A stretch of 64,000 bases of DNA from Bradyrhizobium diazoefficiens (GCF_018129965.1 NZ_JAFCKW010000001.1:682001-746000); one strand, 5' to 3'. Positions 17,434 to 26,579 are shown, numbered from the stretch's first letter. Translations and numbers: made by a program. Notes: generated by a model from the sequence alone, not told the origin.

Positions 17434-18582
17434 ATGTCTGAAGCTCAAATCACGGACTGGCTGGCGTCGCAGCGGCAGGCGATGATCGACCTGTTGCGCG
17501 ATGTCGTGAACATCGACTCCGGATCGTACGACAAGGAAGGCGTCGACGCGGTCGGGGCGCGGTTCGAGCGGCATTTTGCCGAACACGGCATTCCCTTCCG
17601 GCGCGAGAGCAACGCCACGTTCGGCGATGCGATCCATGCCGAGGTCGCAAAGCCCGGCAGCAACGAGAAGCCGGTGCTTTTGATGGGCCACCGCGACACC
17701 GTCTTCGGCAAGGGCGAGGCCGGGCGGCGGCCGTTCACCATCAAGGACGGCCGCGCCTACGGGCCCGGCGTTGCCGACATGAAATCCGGCCTCGTCATGA
17801 ACGTGTTCGTGGCAACCGCCTTCCACAAGTTCGGCGGCAGCCCGCATCCGATCAAGCTGCTGATCACCTCCGACGAGGAGATCGGCTCACCCGCCTGCCG
17901 CCCCGTGATCGAGCGCGAGGGACGCGCCGCCCGCGCCTTGTTCAATTCGGAGCCGGGACGCCCCACGGGCAACGTCGTCACCGGGCGCAAGGGCGGCATC
18001 TTCATGCATTTTGCCATCACCGGCAAAGCCGCGCATTCCGGCGCCAACTTCGCCGCGGGCGTCAGCGCGATCGGTGAGCTCGCGCACAAGATCGTCCAGA
18101 TCCATGCGCTGACCGATCTCGACAAGGGCATTACGCTCAATGTCGGCCTCGTCTCGGGCGGGCAGTCCGTCAACACCACGGCGCCCTATGCCGAAGGTCA
18201 GATCGACCTGCGCTATGTCGATCCTTCGGATCGCGCCAGGGTGATGGCCGCGATCGAAAAGATCATCGCGACATCGACCGTGCCGGGCACCAGCGCGACG
18301 CTGACGATCAAGGGCGAGTTCGTGCCGGTGGTGCAGAGTGAAGCCTCGAAGGCGTTGTTCGAGAGCTATCAGGCCGCGGCAAGGCAGGTCGGCCTCACCA
18401 CGCTGCAGGGCGAATTCTCCGGCGGCTGCGCCGATTCCGGCTTCACCGCGGCGGTCGGCGCGCCGACCATCTGCGGCCTCGGTCCGGTCGGCGGGCTCGC
18501 GCATACGCCGGAGGAATATCTGGAGATCGACAGCATCGTGCCGCGCGCGCAGGCGCTGGCGCTGGCGATTCTGCGAGGGTAA
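17434..18582 (+). CDS. M20 family metallopeptidase (glutamate carboxypeptidase type)
   Basis: This is a zinc hydrolase of the M20A/carboxypeptidase G2 group, which removes C-terminal glutamate or cleaves related amide bonds. The 382-residue protein has the first metal motif MGHRDTV (His86, Asp88), the bridging Asp in GVADMKSG (D115), the catalytic and metal Glu pair in SDEEIGS (148-149) and a late metal His in GGLAHTPEEY. The central dimerisation domain spans about 185-300. No signal peptide is present, so it is probably cytoplasmic. The ATG follows GGGGAACCAC. It stands alone between a repeat and a convergent small gene; the substrate is not evident. Confidence 0.9.
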   Translation: MSEAQITDWLASQRQAMIDLLRDVVNIDSGSYDKEGVDAVGARFERHFAEHGIPFRRESNATFGDAIHAEVAKPGSNEKPVLLMGHRDTVFGKGEAGRRPFTIKDGRAYGPGVADMKSGLVMNVFVATAFHKFGGSPHPIKLLITSDEEIGSPACRPVIEREGRAARALFNSEPGRPTGNVVTGRKGGIFMHFAITGKAAHSGANFAAGVSAIGELAHKIVQIHALTDLDKGITLNVGLVSGGQSVNTTAPYAEGQIDLRYVDPSDRARVMAAIEKIIATSTVPGTSATLTIKGEFVPVVQSEASKALFESYQAAARQVGLTTLQGEFSGGCADSGFTAAVGAPTICGLGPVGGLAHTPEEYLEIDSIVPRAQALALAILRG

Positions 18583-18589
18583 TCGCCGC

Positions 18590-18628
18590 TCACTCCGTCA
18601 TGCCCGGGCTTGACCCGGCCATGACGAA
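18590..18628. repeat. Short REP-like palindrome
   Basis: CGTCATGCCCGGG and its inverse CCCGGCCATGACG form an imperfect hairpin between two converging genes. It may serve as a bidirectional mRNA end. Confidence 0.55.
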
Positions 18629-18633
18629 AGCCG

Positions 18634-18789
18634 TCACGAATAACTCGGCGCGTCCGGCTTGCGGAAGATGTGGATGGGGTCGCCCGGCACGATCGACTGG
18701 CCGCTGAACATGGCATAGGCGTAGAGCGCGAGATAGGCGATCGCCAGCGCGCTCACGGCGTAGAAGGCCCATGTCGCGACGCGCTTCAT
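18634..18789 (-). CDS. 51-residue single-pass membrane miniprotein
   Basis: A short frame reads MKRVATWAFYAVSALAIAYL, continues as one hydrophobic helix to about residue 28, and ends with a polar tail (GDPIHIFRKPDAPSYS). The ATG at 18789 is seven bases after GGAG, which supports translation. No family is recognised. It lies between the M20 peptidase (converging) and the flavin reductase gene of the ssu group, 86 bp downstream of the latter on the same strand, so it may be the last cistron of that unit. Confidence 0.55.
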   Translation of the reverse strand: MKRVATWAFYAVSALAIAYLALYAYAMFSGQSIVPGDPIHIFRKPDAPSYS

Positions 18790-18875
18790 CGATCTGCTCC
18801 TGTCACTCCCCGGTGGGAGGGGTCAGGGCGCTTCTAGAGCGATGACAGGAAAAAGACCAGCCTGCGACGCGGCGA

Positions 18876-19457
18876 TCAAACGCCGCGGCGGCCGCTGGCG
18901 GGAACGCTGACCTCGGCCAGCCGGGCGGCGTCCTCGTCCTGATCGACCGCCACATACTGACCGTGCCAATAGGCCAGCGCAGCATTGCGGGTCGAATTCC
19001 TGACATGCCTGACGCGGCCGATGACGATGCCATGCGAATGGCGCTCGACGATCTCCTCGACCTCGCAATCGACGGCGGACAATGCGCCGACCAGCAGCGG
19101 AACGCCCGAAACCGCCGTCACCCACTCCGCGCCGGTGAACCGGTCGGCGCCCTTCAGCCCGCCCTTGCCGGCGAAGCGTTCGGCGACGTCGAGCTGGTCG
19201 GCATTGAGGATGTTCACGCCGAAGGCGCCATGGCGGCGGATCAGCGGGAAGGACGAGGCGTCGCGGTTGATGCTGACGATCAGCGTCGGCGGGTCGACCG
19301 ACAGCGAGGTCACGGAGGTCACCGTCATGCCGGTGATGTCCTTGCCCCGCCCGGCCGTGATGACGCTGACGCCGCCGGTGAGATGGCGCATGGCGCCGCG
19401 GAAGTCGGCGGACGAAACGGGAATGTCGGTCATGAGATCGCGGGGCACTACATTCAT
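18876..19457 (-). CDS. Flavin reductase, partner of SsuD
   Basis: This 193-residue protein is of the flavin reductase-like (HpaC/RutF) family, which reduces FMN with NAD(P)H and hands it to two-component monooxygenases. It has the FMN-binding pattern MRHLTGGVSVITAG (about 23-36), GMTVTSVTSLSVDPPTLIVS and FGVNILNADQ, and the closing HGQYVAVD strand. It belongs to the same strand and unit as ssuA-ssuD-ssuC-ssuB and starts 32 bp after the ssuB stop, so its natural role is to supply FMNH2 to SsuD. It is not the NADPH-type SsuE of enterics by sequence, so that name is avoided. GGGG precedes the ATG by eight bases. Confidence 0.85.
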   Translation of the reverse strand: MNVVPRDLMTDIPVSSADFRGAMRHLTGGVSVITAGRGKDITGMTVTSVTSLSVDPPTLIVSINRDASSFPLIRRHGAFGVNILNADQLDVAERFAGKGGLKGADRFTGAEWVTAVSGVPLLVGALSAVDCEVEEIVERHSHGIVIGRVRHVRNSTRNAALAYWHGQYVAVDQDEDAARLAEVSVPASGRRGV

Positions 19458-19489
19458 GGCATGGTCCCCGGAACGGGGTTCCTCTCTAT

Positions 19490-20329
19490 TTATACACGAT
19501 CGTCCGCTGACAAAAGGTTGCTCAGGATCGCCCCTTCGAGGCCCGCGAGCTCGGCCGAGCCGCGCTCCCGGGGCCTGGCGACGTTAACCATGACATCGTG
19601 GGCGATCCGGCCCTCGTCGATCACCACAACCCTGTCCGCCAGCGCCACGGCTTCCGAAACGTCGTGGGTCACCAGGATCGCGGTAAAGCCCTGGTCGCGC
19701 CAGACCCGCTCCAGCAGGCGCTGCATCGAGATTCGGGTCAGCGCGTCCAGCGCGCCGAGCGGCTCGTCGAAGGCCAGCACGCGCGGGTGGGACACCAGCG
19801 CGCGGGCGAGCGCGACGCGCTGCTTCTGGCCGCCCGACAGCACCGAGGGCCATTGGTCGCGCTTGTCGGCGAGGCCAACCTCGGCCAGCGCCTTCTCGGC
19901 GCGCGCGTGCGCATCGCTGGACGAGCGGTCGCGGCCGAGACCGACCTCGACATTGGAGAGCACCCGCGCCCAGGGCAGCAGCCGCGGCTCCTGGAACATC
20001 ACGCGGATGTCCTCGGGCTTGATGGCCGCATCACCGAAGCTGATGCTGCCGGCGTCGATCTTCTCCAGGCCCGCGATCAGGCGCAGCAGCGTGCTCTTGC
20101 CGCAGCCGCTCTTGCCGACGATCGCGACGAACTGGCCGGCGGGAATGTGCAGGTCGATGCCGCGCAGCACCTCGTTGTCGCCGAAGGACTTGCGCAAGCC
20201 GCGAATGTTGAGCGGCAGGCCGGAGGCCTGCACCGGCCTCTCCTCACGCACGACGCGGGCCGTTGGTGCGAAAGTCGCGCGGCCGGCGCGCTCGGTTTCA
20301 GGGAGGGAGGTGCGAAGAGCTGTCTGCAT
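19490..20329 (-). CDS. ssuB: Aliphatic sulfonate ABC transporter, ATP-binding protein SsuB
   Basis: This is the ATPase of the sulfonate importer. The 279-residue protein has a variable N-terminus (1-38), Walker [10 protein letters not shown] (72-80), the Q loop in [10 protein letters not shown] (111-120), the signature LSGGQKQR (164-171), Walker [11 protein letters not shown] (184-193) and the H-loop His in [10 protein letters not shown]. The [10 protein letters not shown] segment is typical of nitrate/sulfonate/taurine ATPases. The ATG at 20329 is preceded by GGGAA; an apparent longer frame upstream only covers ssuC out of frame. It follows ssuC by 20 bp. Confidence 0.92.
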   Translation of the reverse strand: MQTALRTSLPETERAGRATFAPTARVVREERPVQASGLPLNIRGLRKSFGDNEVLRGIDLHIPAGQFVAIVGKSGCGKSTLLRLIAGLEKIDAGSISFGDAAIKPEDIRVMFQEPRLLPWARVLSNVEVGLGRDRSSSDAHARAEKALAEVGLADKRDQWPSVLSGGQKQRVALARALVSHPRVLAFDEPLGALDALTRISMQRLLERVWRDQGFTAILVTHDVSEAVALADRVVVIDEGRIAHDVMVNVARPRERGSAELAGLEGAILSNLLSADDRV

Positions 20330-20349
20330 GTGATTCCCGGTATGTCTGC

Positions 20350-21156
20350 TCAGCGTTTCTGGAAGGCGGGGTGCCAGGAGAGCGTCAGGCGCTCCAGCAC
20401 GCGGGAGGCGCTGTCGGCGAGCTTGCCGAGCAGGGCGTAGATCAGGATCGAGAGCACGACGACGTCGATCAGCATGAACTCGCGCGCCTGCATCGCCATG
20501 TAGCCGAGGCCCGAGGACGCCGCGATGGTCTCGGCGACGATCAGCGTCAGCCACATGATGCCGAGCGCGAAGCGGATGCCGACGAAGATCGACGGTAGCG
20601 CGCCCGGGAAGATCACGCGGCGAAACAGCTCGCTGTCGGTCATGCCGTAGATGCGGCCCATCTCGATCAGCTGCGGATCGACGGTGCGGATACCGTGCAG
20701 CGTGTTGAGGTAGATCGGGAAGAACACCCCGAGCGCCACCAGGAACAGCTTGGCGCTCTCGTCGATGCCGAACCAGAGGATGACCAGCGGGATCAGCGCC
20801 AGATGCGGCACGTTGCGCACCATCTGCAGCGTCGTGTCGGTGAGCTTGGCCGAGAGCTGCGACAGACCGTTGGCGAGGCCGAAGGCAAAGCCGATGCTGC
20901 CGCCGATCAGAAAGCCGATCGAGGCGCGCCAGAACGAGACCCAGATGTTGCGGAGGAGTTCGCCGGAGAGCAGCAGCTTCCAGCCGGCCAGCGCGACGTC
21001 GCTCGGCGCAGGCAGCACGCGAACCGGCACGAAGCCGGTGACGCAGGCGACCTGCCAGATGGCGACGATGGCGAGCGGCACGATCCACTGGATCAGGCCG
21101 TCGACGCGCGGCAGGCGGACGTTGCGCGAGAGCGAAATGCTGTCGATCAGGCTCAT
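20350..21156 (-). CDS. ssuC: Aliphatic sulfonate ABC transporter permease SsuC
   Basis: This is the membrane channel subunit of the sulfonate importer. The 268-residue protein has about six membrane helices (first near 22-40), and the cytoplasmic EAA loop that contacts SsuB lies around 165-185 ([20 protein letters not shown]). The family pattern [20 protein letters not shown] is present. The start overlaps the ssuD stop by four bases (ATGA), indicating translational coupling. Length and order match known ssu operons. Confidence 0.92.
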   Translation of the reverse strand: MSLIDSISLSRNVRLPRVDGLIQWIVPLAIVAIWQVACVTGFVPVRVLPAPSDVALAGWKLLLSGELLRNIWVSFWRASIGFLIGGSIGFAFGLANGLSQLSAKLTDTTLQMVRNVPHLALIPLVILWFGIDESAKLFLVALGVFFPIYLNTLHGIRTVDPQLIEMGRIYGMTDSELFRRVIFPGALPSIFVGIRFALGIMWLTLIVAETIAASSGLGYMAMQAREFMLIDVVVLSILIYALLGKLADSASRVLERLTLSWHPAFQKR

Positions 21157-22316
21157 GACTCGGACACCCGTTGCTGCGGACGGAAATCGCTGCCGACCGT
21201 CTCACCGAAGGGACCGCCGTTGAAGTGCAGCTTGGTCACGTTCGTGGGATGCTCCAGCGAGAGCAGCGGGAAGACCAGCTCGGCGAAGCGATAGGCTTCC
21301 TCCAGATGCGGGTAGCCCGACATGATGAAGGTGTCGATGCCGAGATCCTGATACTCCTTGATGCGGGCCGCGACGGTTTCGGCGTCGCCGACCAGTGCCG
21401 TTCCGGCGCCGCCGCGCACGAGGCCGACACCGGCCCACAGGTTCGGGGCGATCTCGAGCTGGTCGCGCTTGCCGCCATGCAGCTGCGCCATGCGCTGCTG
21501 GCCGACCGAATCCATGCGGGCGAAGTTCTTCTGCGCCAGCGCGATCGTATCGTCGCTGACATGCTTGATCAACTCGTTCGCGGCACGCCAGGCGGCGTCA
21601 TTGGTCTCGCGGACGATCACATGCAGGCGGATGCCGAAGGAGAGTTTGCGGCCACGCGCGGCAGCGACCGCCTTGACCTTCGCGATCTTCTCGGCCACCA
21701 GCGCCGGCGGCTCGCCCCAGGTCAGGTACTTGTCGACGGTGTCGACGGCGACGCCGATGCCGGCATCCGAGGAGCCGCCGAAATAGAGCGGCGGGCGCGG
21801 AGACTGCACCGGGGGAAACAGCAGCTTGCCGCCCTCGACGTGGATATGCTTGCCCTCGACATTGACGGTCTTGCCGGCCAGCAGGTCGCTATAGACGTTG
21901 AGGAACTCGCGGGTGACCTCGTAGCGCTCGTCATGGGGCAGGAAGATGCCGTCGCCCTTGTTCTCGACGGGATCGCCGCCGGTGACGACGTTGACCAGCA
22001 AACGGCCATTGGTGATGCGATCGAGCGTCGCGGTCATGCGCGCCGCCACGCTCGGCGATTGCAGGCCGGGACGCACGGCCACGAGATAGCGCAGCCGCTC
22101 GGTGAACGGCGCGACCGAGGAGGCGACGATCCAGGAATCCTCGCAGGAGCGCCCGGTCGGCAGCAGCACGCCAAAATAGCCGAGCTGGTCGGCCGCCTGC
22201 GCGACCTGGCGCAGATAGTTGAAATTGACCTCGCGGCCGCCGATGCCGGTGCCGAGATAGCGGCCGTCGCCATGGGTCGGCAGGAACCAGAGGATGTTGC
22301 TCTTGGTGTTGCTCAT
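21153..22316 (-). CDS. ssuD: FMNH2-dependent alkanesulfonate monooxygenase SsuD
   Basis: SsuD is a luciferase-fold enzyme that uses FMNH2 and oxygen to split alkanesulfonates into aldehyde and sulfite, providing sulfur. The 387-residue protein opens [14 protein letters not shown], which is diagnostic of SsuD. It contains the conserved Cys of [31 protein letters not shown] and [10 protein letters not shown]. It is cytoplasmic and works with the flavin reductase encoded at the operon end. It lies between the 28-residue mini-ORF and ssuC. A related luciferase-family gene is found 3 kb upstream. Confidence 0.95.
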   Translation of the reverse strand: MSNTKSNILWFLPTHGDGRYLGTGIGGREVNFNYLRQVAQAADQLGYFGVLLPTGRSCEDSWIVASSVAPFTERLRYLVAVRPGLQSPSVAARMTATLDRITNGRLLVNVVTGGDPVENKGDGIFLPHDERYEVTREFLNVYSDLLAGKTVNVEGKHIHVEGGKLLFPPVQSPRPPLYFGGSSDAGIGVAVDTVDKYLTWGEPPALVAEKIAKVKAVAAARGRKLSFGIRLHVIVRETNDAAWRAANELIKHVSDDTIALAQKNFARMDSVGQQRMAQLHGGKRDQLEIAPNLWAGVGLVRGGAGTALVGDAETVAARIKEYQDLGIDTFIMSGYPHLEEAYRFAELVFPLLSLEHPTNVTKLHFNGGPFGETVGSDFRPQQRVSES

Positions 22317-22332
22317 CTGTGGGCTCTGCTGG

Positions 22333-22419
22333 CTAGCCGTAGGTCGTGCCGACCGCGGCCGCGACGATGCCGATCGACATCACGATGGCGGCGATCACGC
22401 GTTGAACGATGCGCTTCAT
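22333..22419 (-). CDS. 28-residue hydrophobic mini-ORF between ssuA and ssuD
   Basis: The frame reads [20 protein letters not shown] and ends AAVGTTYG. It is a short basic start followed by one membrane-spanning helix. AGAGG lies seven bases before the ATG. It sits 38 bp after ssuA and 16 bp before ssuD on the same strand, so it is inside the operon. It is too short for routine gene calling. A role as a small transporter or membrane partner is only inference. Confidence 0.5.
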   Translation of the reverse strand: MKRIVQRVIAAIVMSIGIVAAAVGTTYG

Positions 22420-22457
22420 GTTGAGACCTCTGTGAACGGGAAGGCTGGTGGGCACGG

Positions 22458-23408
22458 TCAGGCTGCCGGGTTGCGCCAGACGATGTCGCGAACGACGACC
22501 GGCTTCGGGATCAGGCCGAGCTTGTAGAAGCGGTCGGCGACGCCCTGCTGGGTGGTGACGATGTCGTCGGTGACGGGGCCGACCACGAAATTGGCGCGGT
22601 CTGCCGCGACGGTCTGGATGTCCAAGGGAACGCCGGTGATCGCGGCGAGCGATCTGGCGACCTCGCCGCGATTCCGTTCGGCCCATTGGCCGGACGCGGC
22701 CGTCACCTCGACGATCTGCTGCAGGATGGCGCCGTGTTTCACCGCGAAATCGCGGTTGGCTATGTAGAAGGAATTGGTCTTGGTGACCTCGTGCGAATTG
22801 ATCAGGATGCGGCCGCCCTGCCTGGTCTCGCCGATCGCGAAATAGGGATCCCAGATCGCCCAGGCCTCGATGCTGCCATTGGCGAAGGCGGGACCGGCAT
22901 CCGGCGGCGTCAGGTAGACCGGAGTGATGTCGGCATAGGTGAGGCCCGCCTTCTCCAGCGCCTGCACCACGATGTTGTGGGCGCTCGACCCCTTGGTGAA
23001 GCCGATGCGCTTGCCCTTGAGATCAGCGATGGAGCGGATCGGCGAATCCTTCGGAACCAGGATGCCCTGACCGTTGGTGATGGGCTGGCCGGCAGCGTAG
23101 ACGATGGCGGCGCCGGCGGCCTGGGCGAACACCGGCGGGGAATCGCCGACCGAACCGTAATCCACGCTGCCGACGTTCATCGCCTCCATCATCGGGGGAC
23201 CCGAGGAGAACTCGACCCATTTCACCGCGATGCCGAGCGGATTGAAATGTTGTTCCAGCGTCGCCTGCTGGCGCGCGACAACCAGCACGCCGGTCTTCTG
23301 GTAGCCGATACGAATTTCCTTCACGGCACCCTGCGCGGTCGCCCATGAGGCGAACGCCGCCGCAAGTGCGGTTCCAGCCGACAGCTTCAGAAAGTTCCGA
23401 CGCAGCAT
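22458..23408 (-). CDS. ssuA: Aliphatic sulfonate-binding protein SsuA
   Basis: This is the periplasmic binding protein of the sulfonate importer. The 316-residue precursor has a signal peptide (MLRRNFLKLSAGTALAAAFA) with a Tat-like RRNFLK motif, followed by IRIGYQKTGVLVVARQQ and VKWVEFSSGPPMMEAM, typical for nitrate/sulfonate/taurine-binding proteins. Ligand-contact strands include DYGSVGDSPPVFAQAAG and YLTPPDAGPAF. The ATG at 23408 is preferred over a start 33 bases upstream because GGAG lies six bases before it. It is the first gene of the unit ssuA, mini-ORF, ssuD, ssuC, ssuB, flavin reductase. Confidence 0.93.
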   Translation of the reverse strand: MLRRNFLKLSAGTALAAAFASWATAQGAVKEIRIGYQKTGVLVVARQQATLEQHFNPLGIAVKWVEFSSGPPMMEAMNVGSVDYGSVGDSPPVFAQAAGAAIVYAAGQPITNGQGILVPKDSPIRSIADLKGKRIGFTKGSSAHNIVVQALEKAGLTYADITPVYLTPPDAGPAFANGSIEAWAIWDPYFAIGETRQGGRILINSHEVTKTNSFYIANRDFAVKHGAILQQIVEVTAASGQWAERNRGEVARSLAAITGVPLDIQTVAADRANFVVGPVTDDIVTTQQGVADRFYKLGLIPKPVVVRDIVWRNPAA

Positions 23409-23775
23409 TCCAGTCTCCAGGCCGCGTGCGGCCGTCATCATTCGCGTCGTGGAATGATGGTGCCGGCCAGCGGAGGTGTCGAGACGGGCGGAAAAATAGC
23501 GATGCGGGCGCTGCGCTGGCCGCGAGCGGCATGATTAATCTTCCAACCGGGGGCGCGAATGAAGATGGAATTTTTCCGCACGCGGATGTGAAGGCCGCCC
23601 GGATCTGGTTCCGGACTCGTCGCCGAGGCAAAACCGCGAAAACAACCCCATGCACAGTAGGGAGGCGTGCGAAACCAATGAATTACGAATTATCCGAAAT
23701 ACGATTGACGCGTCGGGCAATACAGCTGCAGAATGGCACGATGGCGGGGTCGGGGATGGAGCGAACGAGGCCGGA
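23409..23775. other. Intergenic region upstream of ssuA
   Basis: No supported gene is seen. The region carries the ssuA promoter side (minus strand), and its right half (23640-23720) is AT-rich. It also separates ssuA from the 3' end of the P450 gene. No clear sigma-70 or activator site could be named. Confidence 0.4.
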
Positions 23776-24945
23776 CTATTGCAGCCACTTCACCGGCAGG
23801 TTCTGCAGGCCGCGGAACGCCCAGCCGCCGATCCGCACCGGCTCGTCATCGGCGATCTCCAGATTTTTCGCGCGGGCGAACAAAGTCGGCAGCGCGACCT
23901 CGGCGATCATGGCGCGGGAGGCGAAGGCGCCGGCGCAGAAATGCGGACCGGCGCCGAACGCGACGCTCTTCGAGGTGTCGCGCCGCACGTCGAACACATC
24001 GGCGCGCTCAAAGTGTTTCTCGTCACGGTTGGCGGAGCCGAACATCAGGAACACGCGCTCATCACGCTCGAACGACACGTCGCGAATGCGCCACGGTTTT
24101 GCGATCCGTCGCGGCGACATGCCGATCGGCGAGATCCAGCGGGCGTATTCCTCGAACGCCTGCAGCCAGGAGACCTCGCCGCTGCGCACGAGCGCGAGCT
24201 GGTCGGGATGGGAGAGCAGCGCCCACACCGTGCCGGCGATGGCCTTGCGCGGCTCGTTCTGGCCGCCTGATATTGCGAGTTTGACGTTGGCGCGCACGCT
24301 CTCCATCGCCATGCCGGAGGCGAGGAGCACGCCGAGGATGCTCTGATCGGGATGTTTGCGCATTACCGGCAGGATGTCGTCGATCGCGGCATCGATGCCC
24401 GACGTCGCGGCGTGACAGCGCGCCTCGACCTCGGGATCGTCGCCATAGTTGGCGATGCCCTCGATCATGCCCTGCGACCACGCATCCATGTCCTGGTAGC
24501 CGATATTGGTAAGACCCGTAATCGACTTCAGGCATTCGCCCGAGAACGGCAGCGCGAAGTCGCGCATGAAATCGATCCGGCTGCCGGGCGCGATCGCATC
24601 GATGATGCGCTCTGCATGGGCCTGGAACAATGCGGTCCAGTGCGCCTTCACCGTCTTCGGCGACACCGTCGGAAACATCGCGCGCCGCTCGGCCTGATGC
24701 GCCTCGCCGTCCTTGCGCATCATGTTGTGGCCCATCAGCCGGTGCATCAGCCCGGCCGGCTGGTGCGAGGAGAACACGTCGATCTGCTTCTCGGAGATCG
24801 AGATGTCGTCGCGGCTGGTGAGCAGCGTCGAGCCGAGCTGCGGCACGAAGGCGATCGGCGCCTCTTGCCGCATTTTTGCAAGCATCGGATAGGGATCGGC
24901 CCAGAATGCGGCCGGGTCGATGTCGATGCGCGGCGCAGTGCTCAA
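23776..24945 (-). CDS. Cytochrome P450
   Basis: This is a soluble class I-type cytochrome P450 of 389 residues. The heme ligand is Cys337 in FGAGPHFCAG; the ExxR pair of the K helix is in EEYARW (Glu266, Arg269). The I-helix reads SGGQNEPRK, so the usual acid-Thr proton relay pair is replaced by an Asn-Glu-Pro arrangement, as in a subset of bacterial P450s. The start is set at TTG 24945 because GGGGAG lies six bases before it; an ATG at 24963 would place that ribosome site inside the gene. No ferredoxin or ferredoxin reductase gene is nearby. It reads in the same direction as ssuA and lies next to a luciferase-family monooxygenase gene. The substrate is unknown. Confidence 0.92.
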   Translation of the reverse strand: MSTAPRIDIDPAAFWADPYPMLAKMRQEAPIAFVPQLGSTLLTSRDDISISEKQIDVFSSHQPAGLMHRLMGHNMMRKDGEAHQAERRAMFPTVSPKTVKAHWTALFQAHAERIIDAIAPGSRIDFMRDFALPFSGECLKSITGLTNIGYQDMDAWSQGMIEGIANYGDDPEVEARCHAATSGIDAAIDDILPVMRKHPDQSILGVLLASGMAMESVRANVKLAISGGQNEPRKAIAGTVWALLSHPDQLALVRSGEVSWLQAFEEYARWISPIGMSPRRIAKPWRIRDVSFERDERVFLMFGSANRDEKHFERADVFDVRRDTSKSVAFGAGPHFCAGAFASRAMIAEVALPTLFARAKNLEIADDEPVRIGGWAFRGLQNLPVKWLQ

Positions 24946-24982
24946 GGCGGTCTCCCCTATCATTTTTCAGTCGGTCACAATT

Positions 24983-25125
24983 AGGTCCCGGCTCTGCGCA
25001 GCATCGCTACGCGCTGCAGCGCGTCCGGGACACAAGAGGATCACGCCGATCAACAGTCTCGTGCCCCGGGCGCAGCGCAGCGTGAAACGGTGCGCTGCCG
25101 AACCGGGGCCCACGCCGCGAGCGGC
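24983..25125. repeat. Imperfect inverted repeat
   Basis: CCCGGCTCTGCGCAGC and the inverse GGTGCGCTGCCGAACCGGG frame CTACGCGCTGCAGCGCGTCC and GCGCAGCGCAGCGTG hairpins. It fills the gap between the luciferase-family gene and the P450 gene. Confidence 0.5.
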
Positions 25126-25129
25126 TCCC

Positions 25130-26335
25130 CTACCCCGCCGCGACCTTCGCCGGCGCGACGTTGACCGCGAGCTTGCCGTAGCGGTCGGAAAACGCCTCGG
25201 TGTCGATCTCCTCCAGCTTGATCTCGCCGCTCATCACGCCCCGCTTCCATTCCGCCTGCGCCGGATCGTTCTGGAATTCCGGCATCACCTCGCGGCCGAA
25301 CAGTTCGAGCGATTCGCAGATGTGCTCGTGGCTGTTCTTGCCGGCCTGGTTGAGCAGGATGACCTGGTCGATGTGCGAGGACTGGAAGCGCTTGAGCTTC
25401 TTGCGGATCGTTTCGGGCGAGCCGATCAGGCCGCCGCGCAAGGCCGCCTCCTGCGCCTCGGGATTGTCGCGCTTCCACTTGTTGTACTCGTCCCACATGT
25501 TGACGGTGTAGGGCGCGGGACGCTGGCGGTTCTGCGAGGCGCCGTAGAAGCGCAGCGCGAACTGGAAGAAGGTGGCGCCGTCGGCCCGCGCGCGTGCCTC
25601 TTCATCCGTCTTCGCGCACATGAAGAACGACACCAGCGCCATGTTCGGGTTGATCTGATAGTCGGCGAGTTTCTGCAGCCGCTTGGTCATGGCGTTGTAA
25701 TAGGCGTGCACCCAGGCATGCGCGGCATCCGCGCTGACGAACTGGAAGCCGAGCGCGCCAAAGCCGTGGCGGCCGGCGCGCTCGATGGTCGGCAGTTGCG
25801 AGCACGCCATCCACAGCGGCGGATGCGGCTTCTGCACCGGCTTCGGCACCACATTGCGCAAGGGAATGTCGAAATATTTGCCGTGGTGCTCGGCGCCGGC
25901 ATCCCTGAACATCGGGAAGATCGCGGCGACGGCCTCCTCGAACACTTCCTTCTTGGTCTCCATGTCGCGGCCGAACGGCGTCAGCTCGGTGATCGAGGCG
26001 CTCTCGCCCATGCCGAATTCGCAGCGGCCGTTGGAGAGCAGGTCGAGCACCGCGACGCGCTCGGCAACGCGGGCGGGATGGTTGGTGGTGAGCTGCAGGA
26101 TGCCGTGACCGAGCCGGATATTTTTGGTGCGCTGGCTCGCGGCCGCGAGGAAGGATTCCGGCGAGGGCGAGTGGGAATATTCCTCGAGGAAATGATGCTC
26201 GACCACCCAGGCGTGGTCGTAACCGAGCTGATCGGCGAGTTCCATCTGCGAGAGCGCGTTCTGGTAGAGCGCGAGCTCGTCGCCGGCGCCCCAGGGCCGT
26301 GGCAGTTGCAACTCGTAGAAGATGCCGAACTTCAT
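25130..26335 (-). CDS. LLM-class flavin-dependent monooxygenase
   Basis: This 401-residue protein has the bacterial luciferase-like fold. It starts MKFGIFYELQLPRPW, has the flavin-binding strand DHAWVVEHHFLEEYSHSPSP, LGHGILQLTTNHPARVAERV and EFGMGESASITE, and ends in the long variable tail of this subfamily. Such enzymes need FMNH2 from a separate reductase; the ssu-linked flavin reductase is the only candidate in the window. GGAG lies seven bases before the ATG. The gene lies upstream of the P450 on the same strand, across a repeat. The substrate cannot be assigned. Confidence 0.9.
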   Translation of the reverse strand: MKFGIFYELQLPRPWGAGDELALYQNALSQMELADQLGYDHAWVVEHHFLEEYSHSPSPESFLAAASQRTKNIRLGHGILQLTTNHPARVAERVAVLDLLSNGRCEFGMGESASITELTPFGRDMETKKEVFEEAVAAIFPMFRDAGAEHHGKYFDIPLRNVVPKPVQKPHPPLWMACSQLPTIERAGRHGFGALGFQFVSADAAHAWVHAYYNAMTKRLQKLADYQINPNMALVSFFMCAKTDEEARARADGATFFQFALRFYGASQNRQRPAPYTVNMWDEYNKWKRDNPEAQEAALRGGLIGSPETIRKKLKRFQSSHIDQVILLNQAGKNSHEHICESLELFGREVMPEFQNDPAQAEWKRGVMSGEIKLEEIDTEAFSDRYGKLAVNVAPAKVAAG

Positions 26336-26477
26336 GACGCTTCTCCCCGCTCGTTTTTTGTTGCGGACATCTTAATGCGTGGCGCGGCGCTGTCTACGCA
26401 GCAGCATTCCGCGATGCGGGAGACCGGTTGTTCTCGCACATCGTGGCTACGCGCGATTGCCGCGACATCCCGCCCGT

Positions 26478-26491
26478 TTGATCCACATCAA
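26478..26491. promoter_or_regulatory. FNR/FixK-type box upstream of napE
   Basis: TTGATCCACATCAA is a perfect TTGAT-N4-ATCAA palindrome, the binding site of FNR/FixK-type regulators. It lies about 88 bp before the napE start and is the only perfect site noticed in the window. In Bradyrhizobium, FixK2 is known to control napEDABC under low oxygen. Confidence 0.9.
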
Positions 26492-26579
26492 CGCGTAAGC
26501 GCCCCGGCTGCGGCTAATCTTGCAGCAAGGTAACGGCCCGGATGCCGTCCCAATCCCCACATTCCAGACGAGACCGAAC

